From an uncultured Lachnospiraceae bacterium (GTDB taxonomy: Bacteria; Bacillota_A; Clostridia; Lachnospirales; Lachnospiraceae): a DNA stretch of 42,320 nt. The notes under the pieces are model-generated. The model saw only the letters and a list, made by a program, of their open reading frames with translations. It was not told where the DNA came from and did not search any database. Shown here piece after piece: positions 16,672 to 25,234 of the stretch. Within the stretch, counting starts at the first letter, position 1; every line of letters starts with the position of its first letter. The stretch lies in the NCBI GenBank assembly GCA_910587495.1, contig CAJUMT010000006.1, forward strand, positions 1-42,320, in the 5' to 3' direction. Position numbers and translations under genes: made by a program.

Positions 16672-17823
16672 ATGTTATCAAAAGTAAACGCCCAGAAGAT
16701 CGTCCAGGAGTTAAGCGGCGTCATCGGGCATAAGATCAACATTATGGATGAAAAAGGGCAGATTATCGCCAGCAGCGACAGCGGGCGGCTGGGGACTTAT
16801 CACGAAGGGGCACGCCGTCTGCTTCGGATGCGCCTGCAGGAACTGATCATCCACAGCGACCAGGAATACGAAGGATGCCGCGAAGGGGTCAATTACCCGA
16901 TTGTGATCGGACAACAGACGCTGGGGGTTGTGGGGATCACAGGCCCTTATGATGAGGCGGCAAAATACGGACAGATCATCCAGCGGATGACAGGCGTTTT
17001 GCTGCGGGAAGTGTCTGTCAAAGAGCAAAAGGCCCTGGATGAGAAAATAAGGAACCGTTTTGTGGAGGAATGGCTGACATTAGAAGAGTCCAGGATCAAC
17101 CAGACCTTTGTGGAGAGAGGCCGGGATATGCAGATGGATATTACGGTCCCCAGGCGGGTCATCGCATTTGCTGCAAGTGAGGAAAATGACGGCATGACCA
17201 CGATCCTGGGACTTAAAACCGCGGAAAAAGCGCTGGATGAGCTGAAAAGGATGATAAAAGAACAGGAGCCGGACAGTATCTATATGGCGTCGGTCTCAAG
17301 GTTGATCTGCGCCGTCCCGAACCGAAGCGACGAACAGATGGGACGGCTGGCATGTCTATTGAAATCCAAGGTGCAAAAGGAGAATCCTGTCCGGATAGCG
17401 ATTGGAATTGACGATGGCTGCCATTCTTACCCTAAGATCGGCCAGTCGTCTGCGGAAGCGCAAAAGGCACTGCAGATGAACCTGAAAAACAGGAAAAAGG
17501 AATTTTGTTTTTATCATGATATTGGTATAGAACTATTTTCTGACGAGATCTCCGATCTGTCCAAAGTGGAGTATATCCGTCACATTTTCCGGGAGTACAA
17601 CAAGGAAGAATTAGGGGAGACCATCTATATGCTGGAAATCTTCTATAGCTGTGACGGCTCCCTGAAACAGGCGGCGGAACAACTGCATATGCATAAAAAC
17701 ACTTTACAGTACCGTCTCTTGAAAGTGCGCGACCGTACGGGATACGATCCGCGCTCCCTGCAGGATGCGGCGTTGTTTTTTATCGCCGCCAATTTCTATA
17801 AAGAAATCCGCACGATGCTGTAA
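16672..17823 (+). CDS. CdaR-family (sugar diacid / PucR-type) transcriptional regulator
   Basis: This 383-residue protein begins with the diacid recognition domain, LSKVNAQKIVQELSGVIGH and INIMDEKGQIIASSD (about residues 1-130). It ends with the PucR-type helix-turn-helix (GSLKQAAEQLHMHKNTLQYR, about 330-375). The middle resembles the degenerate GGDEF-like segment of the family. CdaR proteins activate genes for uptake and breakdown of D-glucarate, galactarate and D-glycerate. The gene directly precedes a glycerate kinase gene, a classic pairing. Between them lies a long inverted repeat that may be its operator. The ATG follows AAAAGGA at a suitable distance. No terminator separates it from the next gene. 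Confidence 0.88.
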   Translation: MLSKVNAQKIVQELSGVIGHKINIMDEKGQIIASSDSGRLGTYHEGARRLLRMRLQELIIHSDQEYEGCREGVNYPIVIGQQTLGVVGITGPYDEAAKYGQIIQRMTGVLLREVSVKEQKALDEKIRNRFVEEWLTLEESRINQTFVERGRDMQMDITVPRRVIAFAASEENDGMTTILGLKTAEKALDELKRMIKEQEPDSIYMASVSRLICAVPNRSDEQMGRLACLLKSKVQKENPVRIAIGIDDGCHSYPKIGQSSAEAQKALQMNLKNRKKEFCFYHDIGIELFSDEISDLSKVEYIRHIFREYNKEELGETIYMLEIFYSCDGSLKQAAEQLHMHKNTLQYRLLKVRDRTGYDPRSLQDAALFFIAANFYKEIRTML

Positions 17824-17854
17824 ACGATCTTTGTTGGTATGCATAATAAAATAT

Positions 17855-17909
17855 TCTGTCGATTTTTGGTTTTAAAACCATAGAATCTGAAAGACAGATT
17901 TGTTATAAT
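17855..17909 (+). promoter_or_regulatory. Candidate CdaR operator and glycerate kinase promoter
   Basis: A perfect 14-bp palindrome, TGGTTTTAAAACCA, lies at 17867-17880. It is flanked by TCTGTC (17855-17860) and GACAGA (17893-17898), giving one extended dyad. A TATAAT box follows at 17904-17909 with no good -35 sequence. The palindrome centre is about 43 nt upstream of the expected transcription start, a position typical for an activator site. Confidence 0.55.
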
Positions 17910-17947
17910 TTTTTTGACAAACAAATACAGGGGGGGAAGTGAGGTGT

Positions 17948-19102
17948 ATGAAAAAGGTAGTGATCGCGATCGACTCGATGAAGGGCAGTTTGTCATCCAT
18001 AGAGGCAGGCCAGGCTTTTGCCAGGGGAGTCAGGCAGGCCGTACAATGTGAGATCGCAATAAGTCCTCTGGCAGACGGGGGAGAAGGAACGGCAGAAGCT
18101 CTGGTAGAAGGACTGGGCGGCGTATGGAAAACTGTGGTCGTACAGGATCCTGCCGGTAATCCGGTAACTGCATCTTATGGATGGATTGCAGAGGAAAAAA
18201 AAGCAATTATCGAGATTGCAGCGGCGGCAGGACTGACGTTGGTTCCGCCGGAAGCAAGAGATATACGAAGAGCCAGCAGCGGCGGAATCGGAATGATGAT
18301 CCGCCATGCAGTCAGCCAGGGCTGTCGGGATTTTATCATCGGGATCGGAGGAAGCGCAGTCAACGACTGCGGCATAGGTATGCTGCATATGCTGGGCGTA
18401 AGCTTTCTGGACCATGAGGGGCGCGTACTCGGGATGCGGGGAGAAGACTGCGGCGCAGTAGCGTCTATTTCTACACAGTCCATGATACCGGAACTAAGAG
18501 AATGCCGTTTTCAAATCGCCTGCGATGTAAAGAACCCATTGTATGGGCCAACAGGAGCCTCTTTCGTTTTTGGCCCGCAAAAAGGCGGCACACCGGAAGA
18601 TGTAGAGGATATGGAAAAAATGCACAGGCATTTTGCCAGGAAGACTTATGAAGTACTTGGAAAAGACTGTGCCGACTATCCGGGAGCAGGCGCGGCAGGA
18701 GGACTTGGGTTTGCATTTCTGGCTTATTTGGGCGCAGATTTAGAGCCGGGGATTGAAATTGTCATGCGCGCCACCGGCCTGGAAGAACAGATCCGTGATG
18801 CGGACTATGTCGTTACCGGAGAAGGCTGCCTGGACGCCCAGTCCGTTATGGGGAAAGCTCCTATTGGAGTTGCCCGGATTGCGAAAAAGTATGGCGTACC
18901 GGTGCTGGCCGTAGCAGGAAGCATCCTTCCTGAATCCCGTGTGTGCAATGAAAAAGGAATCGACGCCTATTTTTCTATTCTGCCCCGGACCATGACGCTT
19001 AAAGAAGCCATGGATAAAAAGCGCGCGGAGGAACATGTGCAAAATACTGCAGAGCAGTTGTTTCGCCTGCTTGCAGCAGCGGAGAAAAAAGCGCCCCTTT
19101 GA
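17948..19102 (+). CDS. Glycerate kinase (type I GarK/GlxK family)
   Basis: This 384-residue enzyme would phosphorylate D-glycerate with ATP, giving 2-phosphoglycerate (or 3-phosphoglycerate in some homologues) and feeding lower glycolysis. It shows the family's N-terminus VVIAIDSMKGSLSS, the ADGGEGTAEAL motif, the IGIGGSAVNDCGIGML motif, FGPQKGGTPEDVE, and GAGAAGGLGFAFLA. The VVTGEGCLDAQS motif lies near the C-terminus. The length is normal. ATG 17948 is chosen over an in-frame GTG nine nt upstream because the GGGGGGAAG ribosome binding site fits it. The gene follows the CdaR regulator, as in many bacteria where the two form a glycerate or sugar-diacid regulon. Confidence 0.93.
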   Translation: MKKVVIAIDSMKGSLSSIEAGQAFARGVRQAVQCEIAISPLADGGEGTAEALVEGLGGVWKTVVVQDPAGNPVTASYGWIAEEKKAIIEIAAAAGLTLVPPEARDIRRASSGGIGMMIRHAVSQGCRDFIIGIGGSAVNDCGIGMLHMLGVSFLDHEGRVLGMRGEDCGAVASISTQSMIPELRECRFQIACDVKNPLYGPTGASFVFGPQKGGTPEDVEDMEKMHRHFARKTYEVLGKDCADYPGAGAAGGLGFAFLAYLGADLEPGIEIVMRATGLEEQIRDADYVVTGEGCLDAQSVMGKAPIGVARIAKKYGVPVLAVAGSILPESRVCNEKGIDAYFSILPRTMTLKEAMDKKRAEEHVQNTAEQLFRLLAAAEKKAPL

Positions 19103-19138
19103 TCTGCCTGGCAGTTTATTCTATATGAGTAAGCTGCA

Positions 19139-19167
19139 TTGACTCTTAAAAGATAATATGATATTAT
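19139..19167 (+). promoter_or_regulatory. Promoter of the MtaA-like methyltransferase gene
   Basis: TTGACT (19139-19144) and TATTAT (19162-19167) are separated by exactly 17 nt, 27 nt before the start codon. Confidence 0.7.
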
Positions 19168-19193
19168 GTAATTTACAAAGGGAGGTATTTTAT

Positions 19194-20222
19194 ATGGAGA
19201 ATATGAAGCCCAAAGAGCGGGTCATGGCCGTCTTTGAGGGAAAAGAAACCGATCGGGCGGCGGTCATCAATCCCACCTCGATCATCACCCTGGACAGTAT
19301 GGCCTGCATCGGAGTGAAATTTCCGGACGTCCATCTGGACGGGGAAAAGATGGCGGCGGCAGCCGCTACAGGCCATGATTTGTGCGGATTTGATTCTGTC
19401 ATGCCCAAGTTCAGCGTGGTGCAGTCAGCGGCGGCTCTGGGAGCCGAGGTGGACTGGGGAAGTGGTGACGCCATGCCGATTATCCGCAGGCATCCCATCA
19501 CAGACCCGGAACAGTTCAGGATGCCGGAAGATTTTCTGGACAGGCAGCCGGTCAAGGCAGTGCTGGATGCGCTCAAAATCCTGAAGAAAAAATACGGGGA
19601 CGAAGTCGCCATCATCGGAAAAGTCTTCGGTCCCTGGACGACCGCCTACAATATGTGCGGCACAGAACAGTTTTTGATGGAGACAGCCTTAGACCCGGAG
19701 CGGGCGGTGGAGTTTCTGGAAGTATTTAAGCCTGTGGCGATCAAATTTGCCGAAGCGCAGTACGAGGCGGGCGCGGACATTATTATGTGGGCGGACCATG
19801 TAAGCGGCGACTTGTGCGGCCCCTATGCTTACAGGGACCTGCTGCTTCCGATCCACCAGAAGATCAATAAAGATTTGTTCCACAAGTCAGGGCCGACGAT
19901 CCTGCACGCCTGCGGCAAGACCACCGACCGCATGAAATATTTTGCAGAGTCCGGATTTGACGCATTTCATTTTGATACAAGGAATGACGTACATGAGGCG
20001 CTTAAAGAAGTGGATGGAAAGATCCTGCTTACAGGAGGCGTAAATAATCCCAAAGTTCTTTTGAAAGGGACGCCTGAAGATGTGAAGACACAAGTATGGG
20101 AGCACTTGGACGCAGGCATCCGTCTGATCTCGCCTGAGTGTGCGATTCCCGCCAGGACGCCCAATCGGAATCTGATCGCTATTGTGGATGCTGTAAAAGA
20201 ATATGCAAAGAAAAAGGAATAA
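19194..20222 (+). CDS. UroD-superfamily methyltransferase, MtaA/CmuA-like
   Basis: This 342-residue protein starts MKPKERVMAVFEGKETDR, typical for the methylcobalamin-dependent branch of the uroporphyrinogen decarboxylase superfamily. The zinc site of that branch is present: HACG (His238, Cys240) and SPECAIPARTP (Cys316). The central ADIIMWADHVSGDLCGP motif also fits. Family members move methyl groups between a corrinoid protein and a thiol or another acceptor. No corrinoid protein gene is in this window, so the partner must be elsewhere or the reaction differs. ATG 19194 follows AAAGGGAGG; an upstream start at 19158 would precede it. It has its own promoter. A role in haem synthesis (HemE) is unlikely because the zinc site is retained and no haem genes are near. 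Confidence 0.8.
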   Translation: MENMKPKERVMAVFEGKETDRAAVINPTSIITLDSMACIGVKFPDVHLDGEKMAAAAATGHDLCGFDSVMPKFSVVQSAAALGAEVDWGSGDAMPIIRRHPITDPEQFRMPEDFLDRQPVKAVLDALKILKKKYGDEVAIIGKVFGPWTTAYNMCGTEQFLMETALDPERAVEFLEVFKPVAIKFAEAQYEAGADIIMWADHVSGDLCGPYAYRDLLLPIHQKINKDLFHKSGPTILHACGKTTDRMKYFAESGFDAFHFDTRNDVHEALKEVDGKILLTGGVNNPKVLLKGTPEDVKTQVWEHLDAGIRLISPECAIPARTPNRNLIAIVDAVKEYAKKKE

Positions 20223-20281
20223 TCTTAATTTTTCCATTTTTTTACACCCTTTAAAGTGATATAATAAATCTCAATTGCGTA

Positions 20282-20297
20282 AATATTGCAGAATATT
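20282..20297 (+). promoter_or_regulatory. Inverted repeat in the leader of the FadR-type regulator
   Basis: AATATT at 20282-20287 and at 20292-20297 form a dyad (AATATT-N4-AATATT) between a TATAAT box near 20261 and the start codon at 20323. It may be an operator for the encoded regulator; the evidence is only its position and symmetry. Confidence 0.35.
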
Positions 20298-20322
20298 ATA
20301 TTGGGGAAGGGAAAAAAGAGGA

Positions 20323-21036
20323 ATGGCAAACAGAGAGATTAAAAGCAAAACGAAATGTGATATCGTTGTGGAAGAGATTCTGGGAATGATCATTCAGGGC
20401 GAATATGTGGAAGGGGAAAAGCTTCCGCCGGAACAGTATTTTGTAGAAACTTTCGGCGTAAGCAGGGTTACCATACGGGAAGCGTTCAAACGTCTGAATA
20501 TGCTCGGTGTAGTCAGCATCTGTCAGGGAAAGGGTACATATGTCCAAAAGATAGATCTGGGCATGGTTATGCAGCCGCTTTTTTCAGCAATTATTGTCGA
20601 TAATTTAAGCATCGGGCAGCTCTATGACGCCCGGCTTTATGTAGAATCCGGCACTGCCTGCCTGGCAGCCAAAAACGCCCGGGAGGAAGAGATCCTTGAG
20701 CTGGAAGAACTGGTTAAAAATATGGAAAGGATCGTAACGCAAAAAGATACTGTACGATTTAGCGAGATGGATATTATCTTACATAAAACGATTGCCAAAA
20801 TATCCCGCAATCATATCATGCAGGCAACTTACCAGACCCTGGAAGATGTTATTGGTAAATATATTGTTAGGAATAATCTGTCCATGAAGATTGTGGAAGA
20901 CTCCCATGAATCCCATATAAAAATATGCAGAGCCATCAGGGAACGGAATGAAAAAGCAGCGCGGGAACTAATGGAAAAACATATCGAACTGACAAAATGT
21001 AATCTAATAGAATATTTTAAGGGCAAAAATCTTTAA
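20323..21036 (+). CDS. GntR-family regulator, FadR subfamily (FCD domain)
   Basis: This 237-residue protein has an N-terminal winged helix (KLPPEQYFVETFGVSRVTIR, about residues 30-50, ending GKGTYV) and a C-terminal FCD effector-binding domain. The metal-binding residues of the FCD domain appear in EMDIILHKTIA, in RNHIM and in ESHIKICRAI. FadR-subfamily regulators usually respond to small organic acids such as lactate, glycolate, gluconate or galactonate. It lies 21 nt before the LarA-type gene and is probably the first gene of the racemase-TRAP operon, as its local regulator. ATG 20323 is chosen because the DNA-binding domain begins there and purine-rich sites (GAAGGG, AGAGGA) precede it. 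Confidence 0.87.
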   Translation: MANREIKSKTKCDIVVEEILGMIIQGEYVEGEKLPPEQYFVETFGVSRVTIREAFKRLNMLGVVSICQGKGTYVQKIDLGMVMQPLFSAIIVDNLSIGQLYDARLYVESGTACLAAKNAREEEILELEELVKNMERIVTQKDTVRFSEMDIILHKTIAKISRNHIMQATYQTLEDVIGKYIVRNNLSMKIVEDSHESHIKICRAIRERNEKAARELMEKHIELTKCNLIEYFKGKNL

Positions 21037-21057
21037 ATATCTATAAAGGGGGAAAGA

Positions 21058-22332
21058 ATGCAGCATAAATGGAAACTACCATATGGAAAGACTTTTTTAG
21101 AACTGTCCATGGATGAAGCGAAACCTGTGCAGGTTCTTGAGCCGTCGATTCCTGTTCCGGACAGAAGCCAGGAAGAGATCATAAAAAAAGCACTGGACAA
21201 CCCCATCTCATCTCCTACTCTGAAAGAACTGACCAAAGAGGTTAAAAAGATTGTGATCATTACGAATGATAACACCAGGCCTATGCCCAGTAAAATCACG
21301 ATTCCCATGATCATTGACTCTTTTTTTTACCCCGAAACATATTATGATATTACTATTTTGATTGCCTGCGGTCTTCACAGAAAGATGACCCGGGAAGAAA
21401 TGGTGGAACAATATGGAGAAGAAATCTGTAAAAAATATAAAATTGTGAATCATGAAGCGAAAGACGAGGCACAATTGGCATATCTAGGGAAATTATCCAC
21501 CGGCAATGAGATGTGGGTCAACCGCCTGGTGGCAGATGCGGATCTGGTTATATCGGAGGGATTTATCGAAAGCCATTTTTGCGTCGGGTTCAGCGGAGGA
21601 CGTAAGAGTATTCTGCCAGGCGTGTCGGGCTGGAAAACAATTATGTATAACCATCGGCCTGAAAACATTGCCAGTCCTTATGCAATCGGAGCGAACCTGG
21701 AGCATAATCCTATGCACCTGGAATGTATGGAAGCAGCAAAAACAGCGAAGCTGGCGTTTATTTTAAACGTAGCACTAAATAAAGAGAAAAGGATTATTGA
21801 AGCTTTTGCTGGAGATCCTTTTGAAGCCCATGCGAGGGGATGCGCATATGTTAAGGAACAGATGAAAATGCCAGTACATCAAACCGACATTGTCATTACC
21901 ACCAACAGTGGTTACCCGCTGGACAGGAATCTGTACCAAACAGTCAAAGGGATAGATACGGCGGCAGTTGTTACCAAAGAAGGGGGGAGTATTATTGTAG
22001 CCGCCGAGTGCAGGGACGGCGTCGGCCACGCCGCGTTTTCCAGCCTGATGCAGTCCTGCGGCACACAGGAAGAACTGTTTCGGAAAATGTCTGTGTCGCC
22101 GTCCATGATCGATAAATGGCAGGCCCAGATTCTGGCCCGAACGCTGGTGCGGAACAAAGTAATCCTGGTGAGCGAAGGCGTGGATAAAGAAACGGCCGAG
22201 AATATGTTTCTTTATCATGCGGACACTATGGAGGAAGCATTAAAACTTGCTTTTGAAATGCAGGGGGAAGACGCCAGCGTGAGCATTATGCCTGAAGGTC
22301 CTGTGGTAATACCTGTAGTCGAACAACAATAG
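21058..22332 (+). CDS. LarA-family nickel-pincer nucleotide racemase/epimerase (DUF2088)
   Basis: This 424-residue protein matches lactate racemase LarA in length and key residues. TRPMPSK is the phosphate-binding motif. CGLHR supplies His107, ESHFCVGFSGG supplies His173, GGRKSILPG supplies the cofactor-linked Lys183, and His199 (YNHRPE) is 16 residues further, in line with the nickel ligand. LYQTVKG gives the Gln and Lys that line the active site. LarA-type enzymes interconvert D and L forms of 2-hydroxy acids by hydride transfer to a nickel-pincer nucleotide. Family members accept lactate, malate, longer hydroxy acids or sugar acids. The substrate here is not fixed by sequence. The genes for cofactor synthesis (larB, larC, larE) are not in this window. 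A ribosome binding site (GGGGGAAAG) precedes the ATG. Confidence 0.88.
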   Translation: MQHKWKLPYGKTFLELSMDEAKPVQVLEPSIPVPDRSQEEIIKKALDNPISSPTLKELTKEVKKIVIITNDNTRPMPSKITIPMIIDSFFYPETYYDITILIACGLHRKMTREEMVEQYGEEICKKYKIVNHEAKDEAQLAYLGKLSTGNEMWVNRLVADADLVISEGFIESHFCVGFSGGRKSILPGVSGWKTIMYNHRPENIASPYAIGANLEHNPMHLECMEAAKTAKLAFILNVALNKEKRIIEAFAGDPFEAHARGCAYVKEQMKMPVHQTDIVITTNSGYPLDRNLYQTVKGIDTAAVVTKEGGSIIVAAECRDGVGHAAFSSLMQSCGTQEELFRKMSVSPSMIDKWQAQILARTLVRNKVILVSEGVDKETAENMFLYHADTMEEALKLAFEMQGEDASVSIMPEGPVVIPVVEQQ

Positions 22333-22361
22333 ACGAATTTAAAAAGGAGGACAATAGGAAG

Positions 22362-23441
22362 ATGAAAAAAATGAGTATTTTATTATGTATGCTGATGGTA
22401 TCTTTTGTGATTTTATCCGGATGCGGCAAGAAAGAAACGGAAAGCAATGCGCAGGATGCACAGACCGAAACCGGAGAAACCGGGGAAAGCAGCGAAAATG
22501 ATGCTTCCGCCCCGCAGACAGAAGCGGTGGGCGACCCTGTAGATCTGTCCGTTGCCCACATAGGCGCGCTGGAGTCTCCCTCCAACCTGGCAGTGGAAAA
22601 ATTCGCGGAACTGGTAAAGGAACGCTCAGGCGGAGCGATTACCGTTACCAATTACCCTGCCAGCCAGCTTGGCGCCGACAGAGAGATACTGGAAGGAATC
22701 GTCGGCGGAACCATTGATATGGGACTTCCGGGCGCAGGCATTACGGCCATTTATCTGCCGGAATACAATATTTTCGATACTCCCTATATTTTTGAGAGTG
22801 AAGAACATTTGATGAACGCGGCCCAAGGAGAGCTTGGCCAGGAGCTGGCGGACAAATTTTTAGAAACCACCGGCGTACGCGTGATTACACAGAACTGGAA
22901 GCGCGGCACCAGACAAAGTATTTTTGCAAAAGAAGTCAAAGACCTGGAAGATTTTGCAGGCGTGAAGATTCGCCTGCCTGAAGTAGAAGCATACCTGAAA
23001 GCCTTTGAACTTTTAGGAACCAAGCCTACCATCGTACCTTTTAATGAGACCTATTCCGCACTGCAGCAGGGCGTCGTAGACGGTATGGAGTGTCCTCTGG
23101 ATTGGATCTATGACAACAAGTTCTATGAAATCTGTAAACATCTGGTTATGACCAACCATGATTACTCAATCATGACTGTTTTGATGAATGAAAACAAATG
23201 GAACAGTCTGTCTCCGGAACAACAGGAAATTATTCAGACAGCGGCTGTGGAAGCCGGGGAATATGAAAATCAGCTTTTGGCTGACAAAGAATCTGAATAC
23301 CTGGAAAAAATGAAAGAAGCAGGTGTGACTGTATATGAACCCGACCTGGAGCCGTTCCTGGAAAAAGTACGTCCGGTACTTCCGCAGATCACCGCAGTCT
23401 GGGGAGAGGGCTTATATGATAAGGTACAGTCTTATAAATAA
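22362..23441 (+). CDS. dctP: TRAP transporter solute-binding lipoprotein (DctP family)
   Basis: The 359-residue precursor has a signal peptide ending in the lipobox LSGC (Cys21), so it is anchored to the outer face of the membrane. A Glu/Thr/Ser-rich linker follows. The mature part has DctP family landmarks, including VKIRLPEVEAYLKAFELLG (the Arg usually contacts the substrate carboxylate), PTIVPFNETYSALQQGVVDG and the preceding NWKRGTRQSI. TRAP importers take up carboxylates with sodium symport. Neighbouring genes suggest a 2-hydroxy acid or sugar acid as ligand; this is inference. The ATG follows AAAAGGAGG. It lies 29 nt after the LarA-type gene in an operon. Confidence 0.92.
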   Translation: MKKMSILLCMLMVSFVILSGCGKKETESNAQDAQTETGETGESSENDASAPQTEAVGDPVDLSVAHIGALESPSNLAVEKFAELVKERSGGAITVTNYPASQLGADREILEGIVGGTIDMGLPGAGITAIYLPEYNIFDTPYIFESEEHLMNAAQGELGQELADKFLETTGVRVITQNWKRGTRQSIFAKEVKDLEDFAGVKIRLPEVEAYLKAFELLGTKPTIVPFNETYSALQQGVVDGMECPLDWIYDNKFYEICKHLVMTNHDYSIMTVLMNENKWNSLSPEQQEIIQTAAVEAGEYENQLLADKESEYLEKMKEAGVTVYEPDLEPFLEKVRPVLPQITAVWGEGLYDKVQSYK

Positions 23442-23453
23442 AGGTGAACGCTT

Positions 23454-23939
23454 ATGAAAAAAATAATGGATAAACTGGCGTCCTGTATCGAGACGATCGG
23501 CGGTATCGCTATCCTCATTATGACCTTGATCGTCCTTTTGCAGATCGTTATGCGCTACTTTTTTAATTCGCCTCTGACCTGGTCGGAAGAGATTGCCCGA
23601 TATATTTTTATCTACATCACTTTCCTGGGCGCAGGCATACTGGTCTATGAGCGGGGACATCTGTTCGTAGAAGTGCTTTTTAACAAAATTCAGGGAAAAT
23701 CGAAAAATGTACTCCAATTCGTTCTGGATCTTATTGTACTCATCTTTTCTCTGTACCTGCTCTGGTCATCCAGGTATTCCATGCAGTACGCCCACGGTTC
23801 ACGTTCTACGGCTGTGCAGATCCCCATGGAATACATCGGATTAAGCGTGATGATCGGCGCTGCCCTTATGATCCTGTTTTCCCTGTACCATGTGGTGGAA
23901 GATATTAAAAAACTGACAGGAAAGGAGGAAGAATTATGA
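23454..23939 (+). CDS. dctQ: TRAP transporter small membrane subunit (DctQ family)
   Basis: This 161-residue membrane protein has four predicted helices and the DctQ signatures MRYFFNSPLTWSEEIARY and IPMEYIGLSVMIGAAL. It forms the small subunit of the TRAP permease with DctM. It starts 12 nt after dctP (AAAGGTGA before the ATG) and overlaps dctM by 4 nt, which points to coupled translation. The conserved FLGAGILVYERGHLFVEVL segment between helices two and three is also typical. Confidence 0.92.
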   Translation: MKKIMDKLASCIETIGGIAILIMTLIVLLQIVMRYFFNSPLTWSEEIARYIFIYITFLGAGILVYERGHLFVEVLFNKIQGKSKNVLQFVLDLIVLIFSLYLLWSSRYSMQYAHGSRSTAVQIPMEYIGLSVMIGAALMILFSLYHVVEDIKKLTGKEEEL

Positions 23940-25207
23940 TTCTGCTGGTAATTGTTTTCTTTACATTTCTGCTTTTAGGCGTTCCTATTGCTGTGTCCAT
24001 GGCACTTGGAACTGCCGTCGTCTTTCTGGTATCGGGAAACGTACCGGTACAGGTGGTGGCGCAGCGCATGCAGTACGGCGTGGATTCTTTCTCTCAGCTG
24101 GCAATCCCGTTTTTTATACTGGCAGGACAGTTTATGAATTACGGAGGCATCAGCCGACGCATCATCCGTTTTTCCGGTACGCTGGTCGGACATATTAAGG
24201 GCGGGCTTGCACAGGTGATGATTTTGGCCAGCATGCTCTTTGCCGGTATCTCCGGCTCCGCCTATGCAGATGCATCCATGTTAGGAACCGTGCTTTTGCC
24301 TGAGATGAAGGAAAAAGATTATCCTGTTGACTCCAGTACGGTCATCCTGGCGGCAGGCTCCACGATAGGACCTGTCATACCGCCCAGCATCCAGATGGTC
24401 ATCTTCGGCGTAACCGCCAGCGTATCTGTCGGACAATTGCTGATTGGCGGCCTCTTTCCCGGCATCGTCATGGGACTGGTGCTTATGCTCATTACCTATA
24501 TCATTGCCAGGAAAGAACAGTGGCCCCATGATGAAAAAGCCACATGGAAAGAGCGCGGAAAAGCTTTCTTAGATGCGATCTGGGCGCTGTTTATGCCGAT
24601 CATTATTGTGGTGGGAATGTTAAGCGGCATCTTCACGCCCACAGAAGCGGCGGTAGTCGCTTCCGTATACTCCTTTGTAGTCGGAAAATTTGTCTATAAA
24701 GAATTGAAGATGAAAGACGTACTGCCCATTTTTAAACAGGTATTTAAACAGACTGCACAGGTTACGATCATTATCTCGGCGGCGACTGTTTTAGGATGGC
24801 TGATGACCAAAGAACAAATTCCCGTAGCTTTAAGCAATGCGCTCTTATCCGTCACGGATAATAAGATCATTTTGCTGCTGTTAATTAATGTAATTCTGCT
24901 GATCCTGGGATGCTTTATGGAAACCACAGCCGTTGTGCTTTTGATGACGCCGGTGCTTTTGCCGCTTATGAGTATCCTTCATGTAAATACGGTACATTTC
25001 GGCGTGTTTATGATTCTGAATTTATGTATCGGCCTTATTACGCCCCCTGTGGGCATGTGCATGTATATCGGATGCGGTATCAGCGGATGTACCATCGGAG
25101 AGTTTACGAAGAAACTGTGGCCCTATCTCGGCGCGCTGCTTATCGCGCTTTTGATCACGGTATTTTGTGAACCGATCACCATGTTTCTGCCAGGATTGTT
25201 GTTTTAA
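23936..25207 (+). CDS. dctM: TRAP transporter large permease subunit (DctM family)
   Basis: This 423-residue protein has about 12 hydrophobic segments and the DctM motifs GVPIAVSMALGTAV, AGISGSAYADASMLG, AAGSTIGPVIPPSIQMVIFG, and SGIFTPTEAAVVASVYSF. GLITPPVGMCMYIGCGISG lies near the C-terminus. It forms the transport channel and sodium-coupled elevator of the importer. It starts on ATG overlapping the dctQ stop. It lies between the substrate-binding genes and the second UroD-family gene and shares their operon. Confidence 0.95.
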   Translation: MILLVIVFFTFLLLGVPIAVSMALGTAVVFLVSGNVPVQVVAQRMQYGVDSFSQLAIPFFILAGQFMNYGGISRRIIRFSGTLVGHIKGGLAQVMILASMLFAGISGSAYADASMLGTVLLPEMKEKDYPVDSSTVILAAGSTIGPVIPPSIQMVIFGVTASVSVGQLLIGGLFPGIVMGLVLMLITYIIARKEQWPHDEKATWKERGKAFLDAIWALFMPIIIVVGMLSGIFTPTEAAVVASVYSFVVGKFVYKELKMKDVLPIFKQVFKQTAQVTIIISAATVLGWLMTKEQIPVALSNALLSVTDNKIILLLLINVILLILGCFMETTAVVLLMTPVLLPLMSILHVNTVHFGVFMILNLCIGLITPPVGMCMYIGCGISGCTIGEFTKKLWPYLGALLIALLITVFCEPITMFLPGLLF

Positions 25208-25234
25208 CAAGTATTAGTAGGAGGTATATTTTAT

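Noticed and set aside
19194..20222. Annotation as HemE (uroporphyrinogen decarboxylase of haem synthesis)
   Set aside because: The zinc-site His and cysteines of the methyltransferase branch are present, and no haem biosynthesis genes are nearby.
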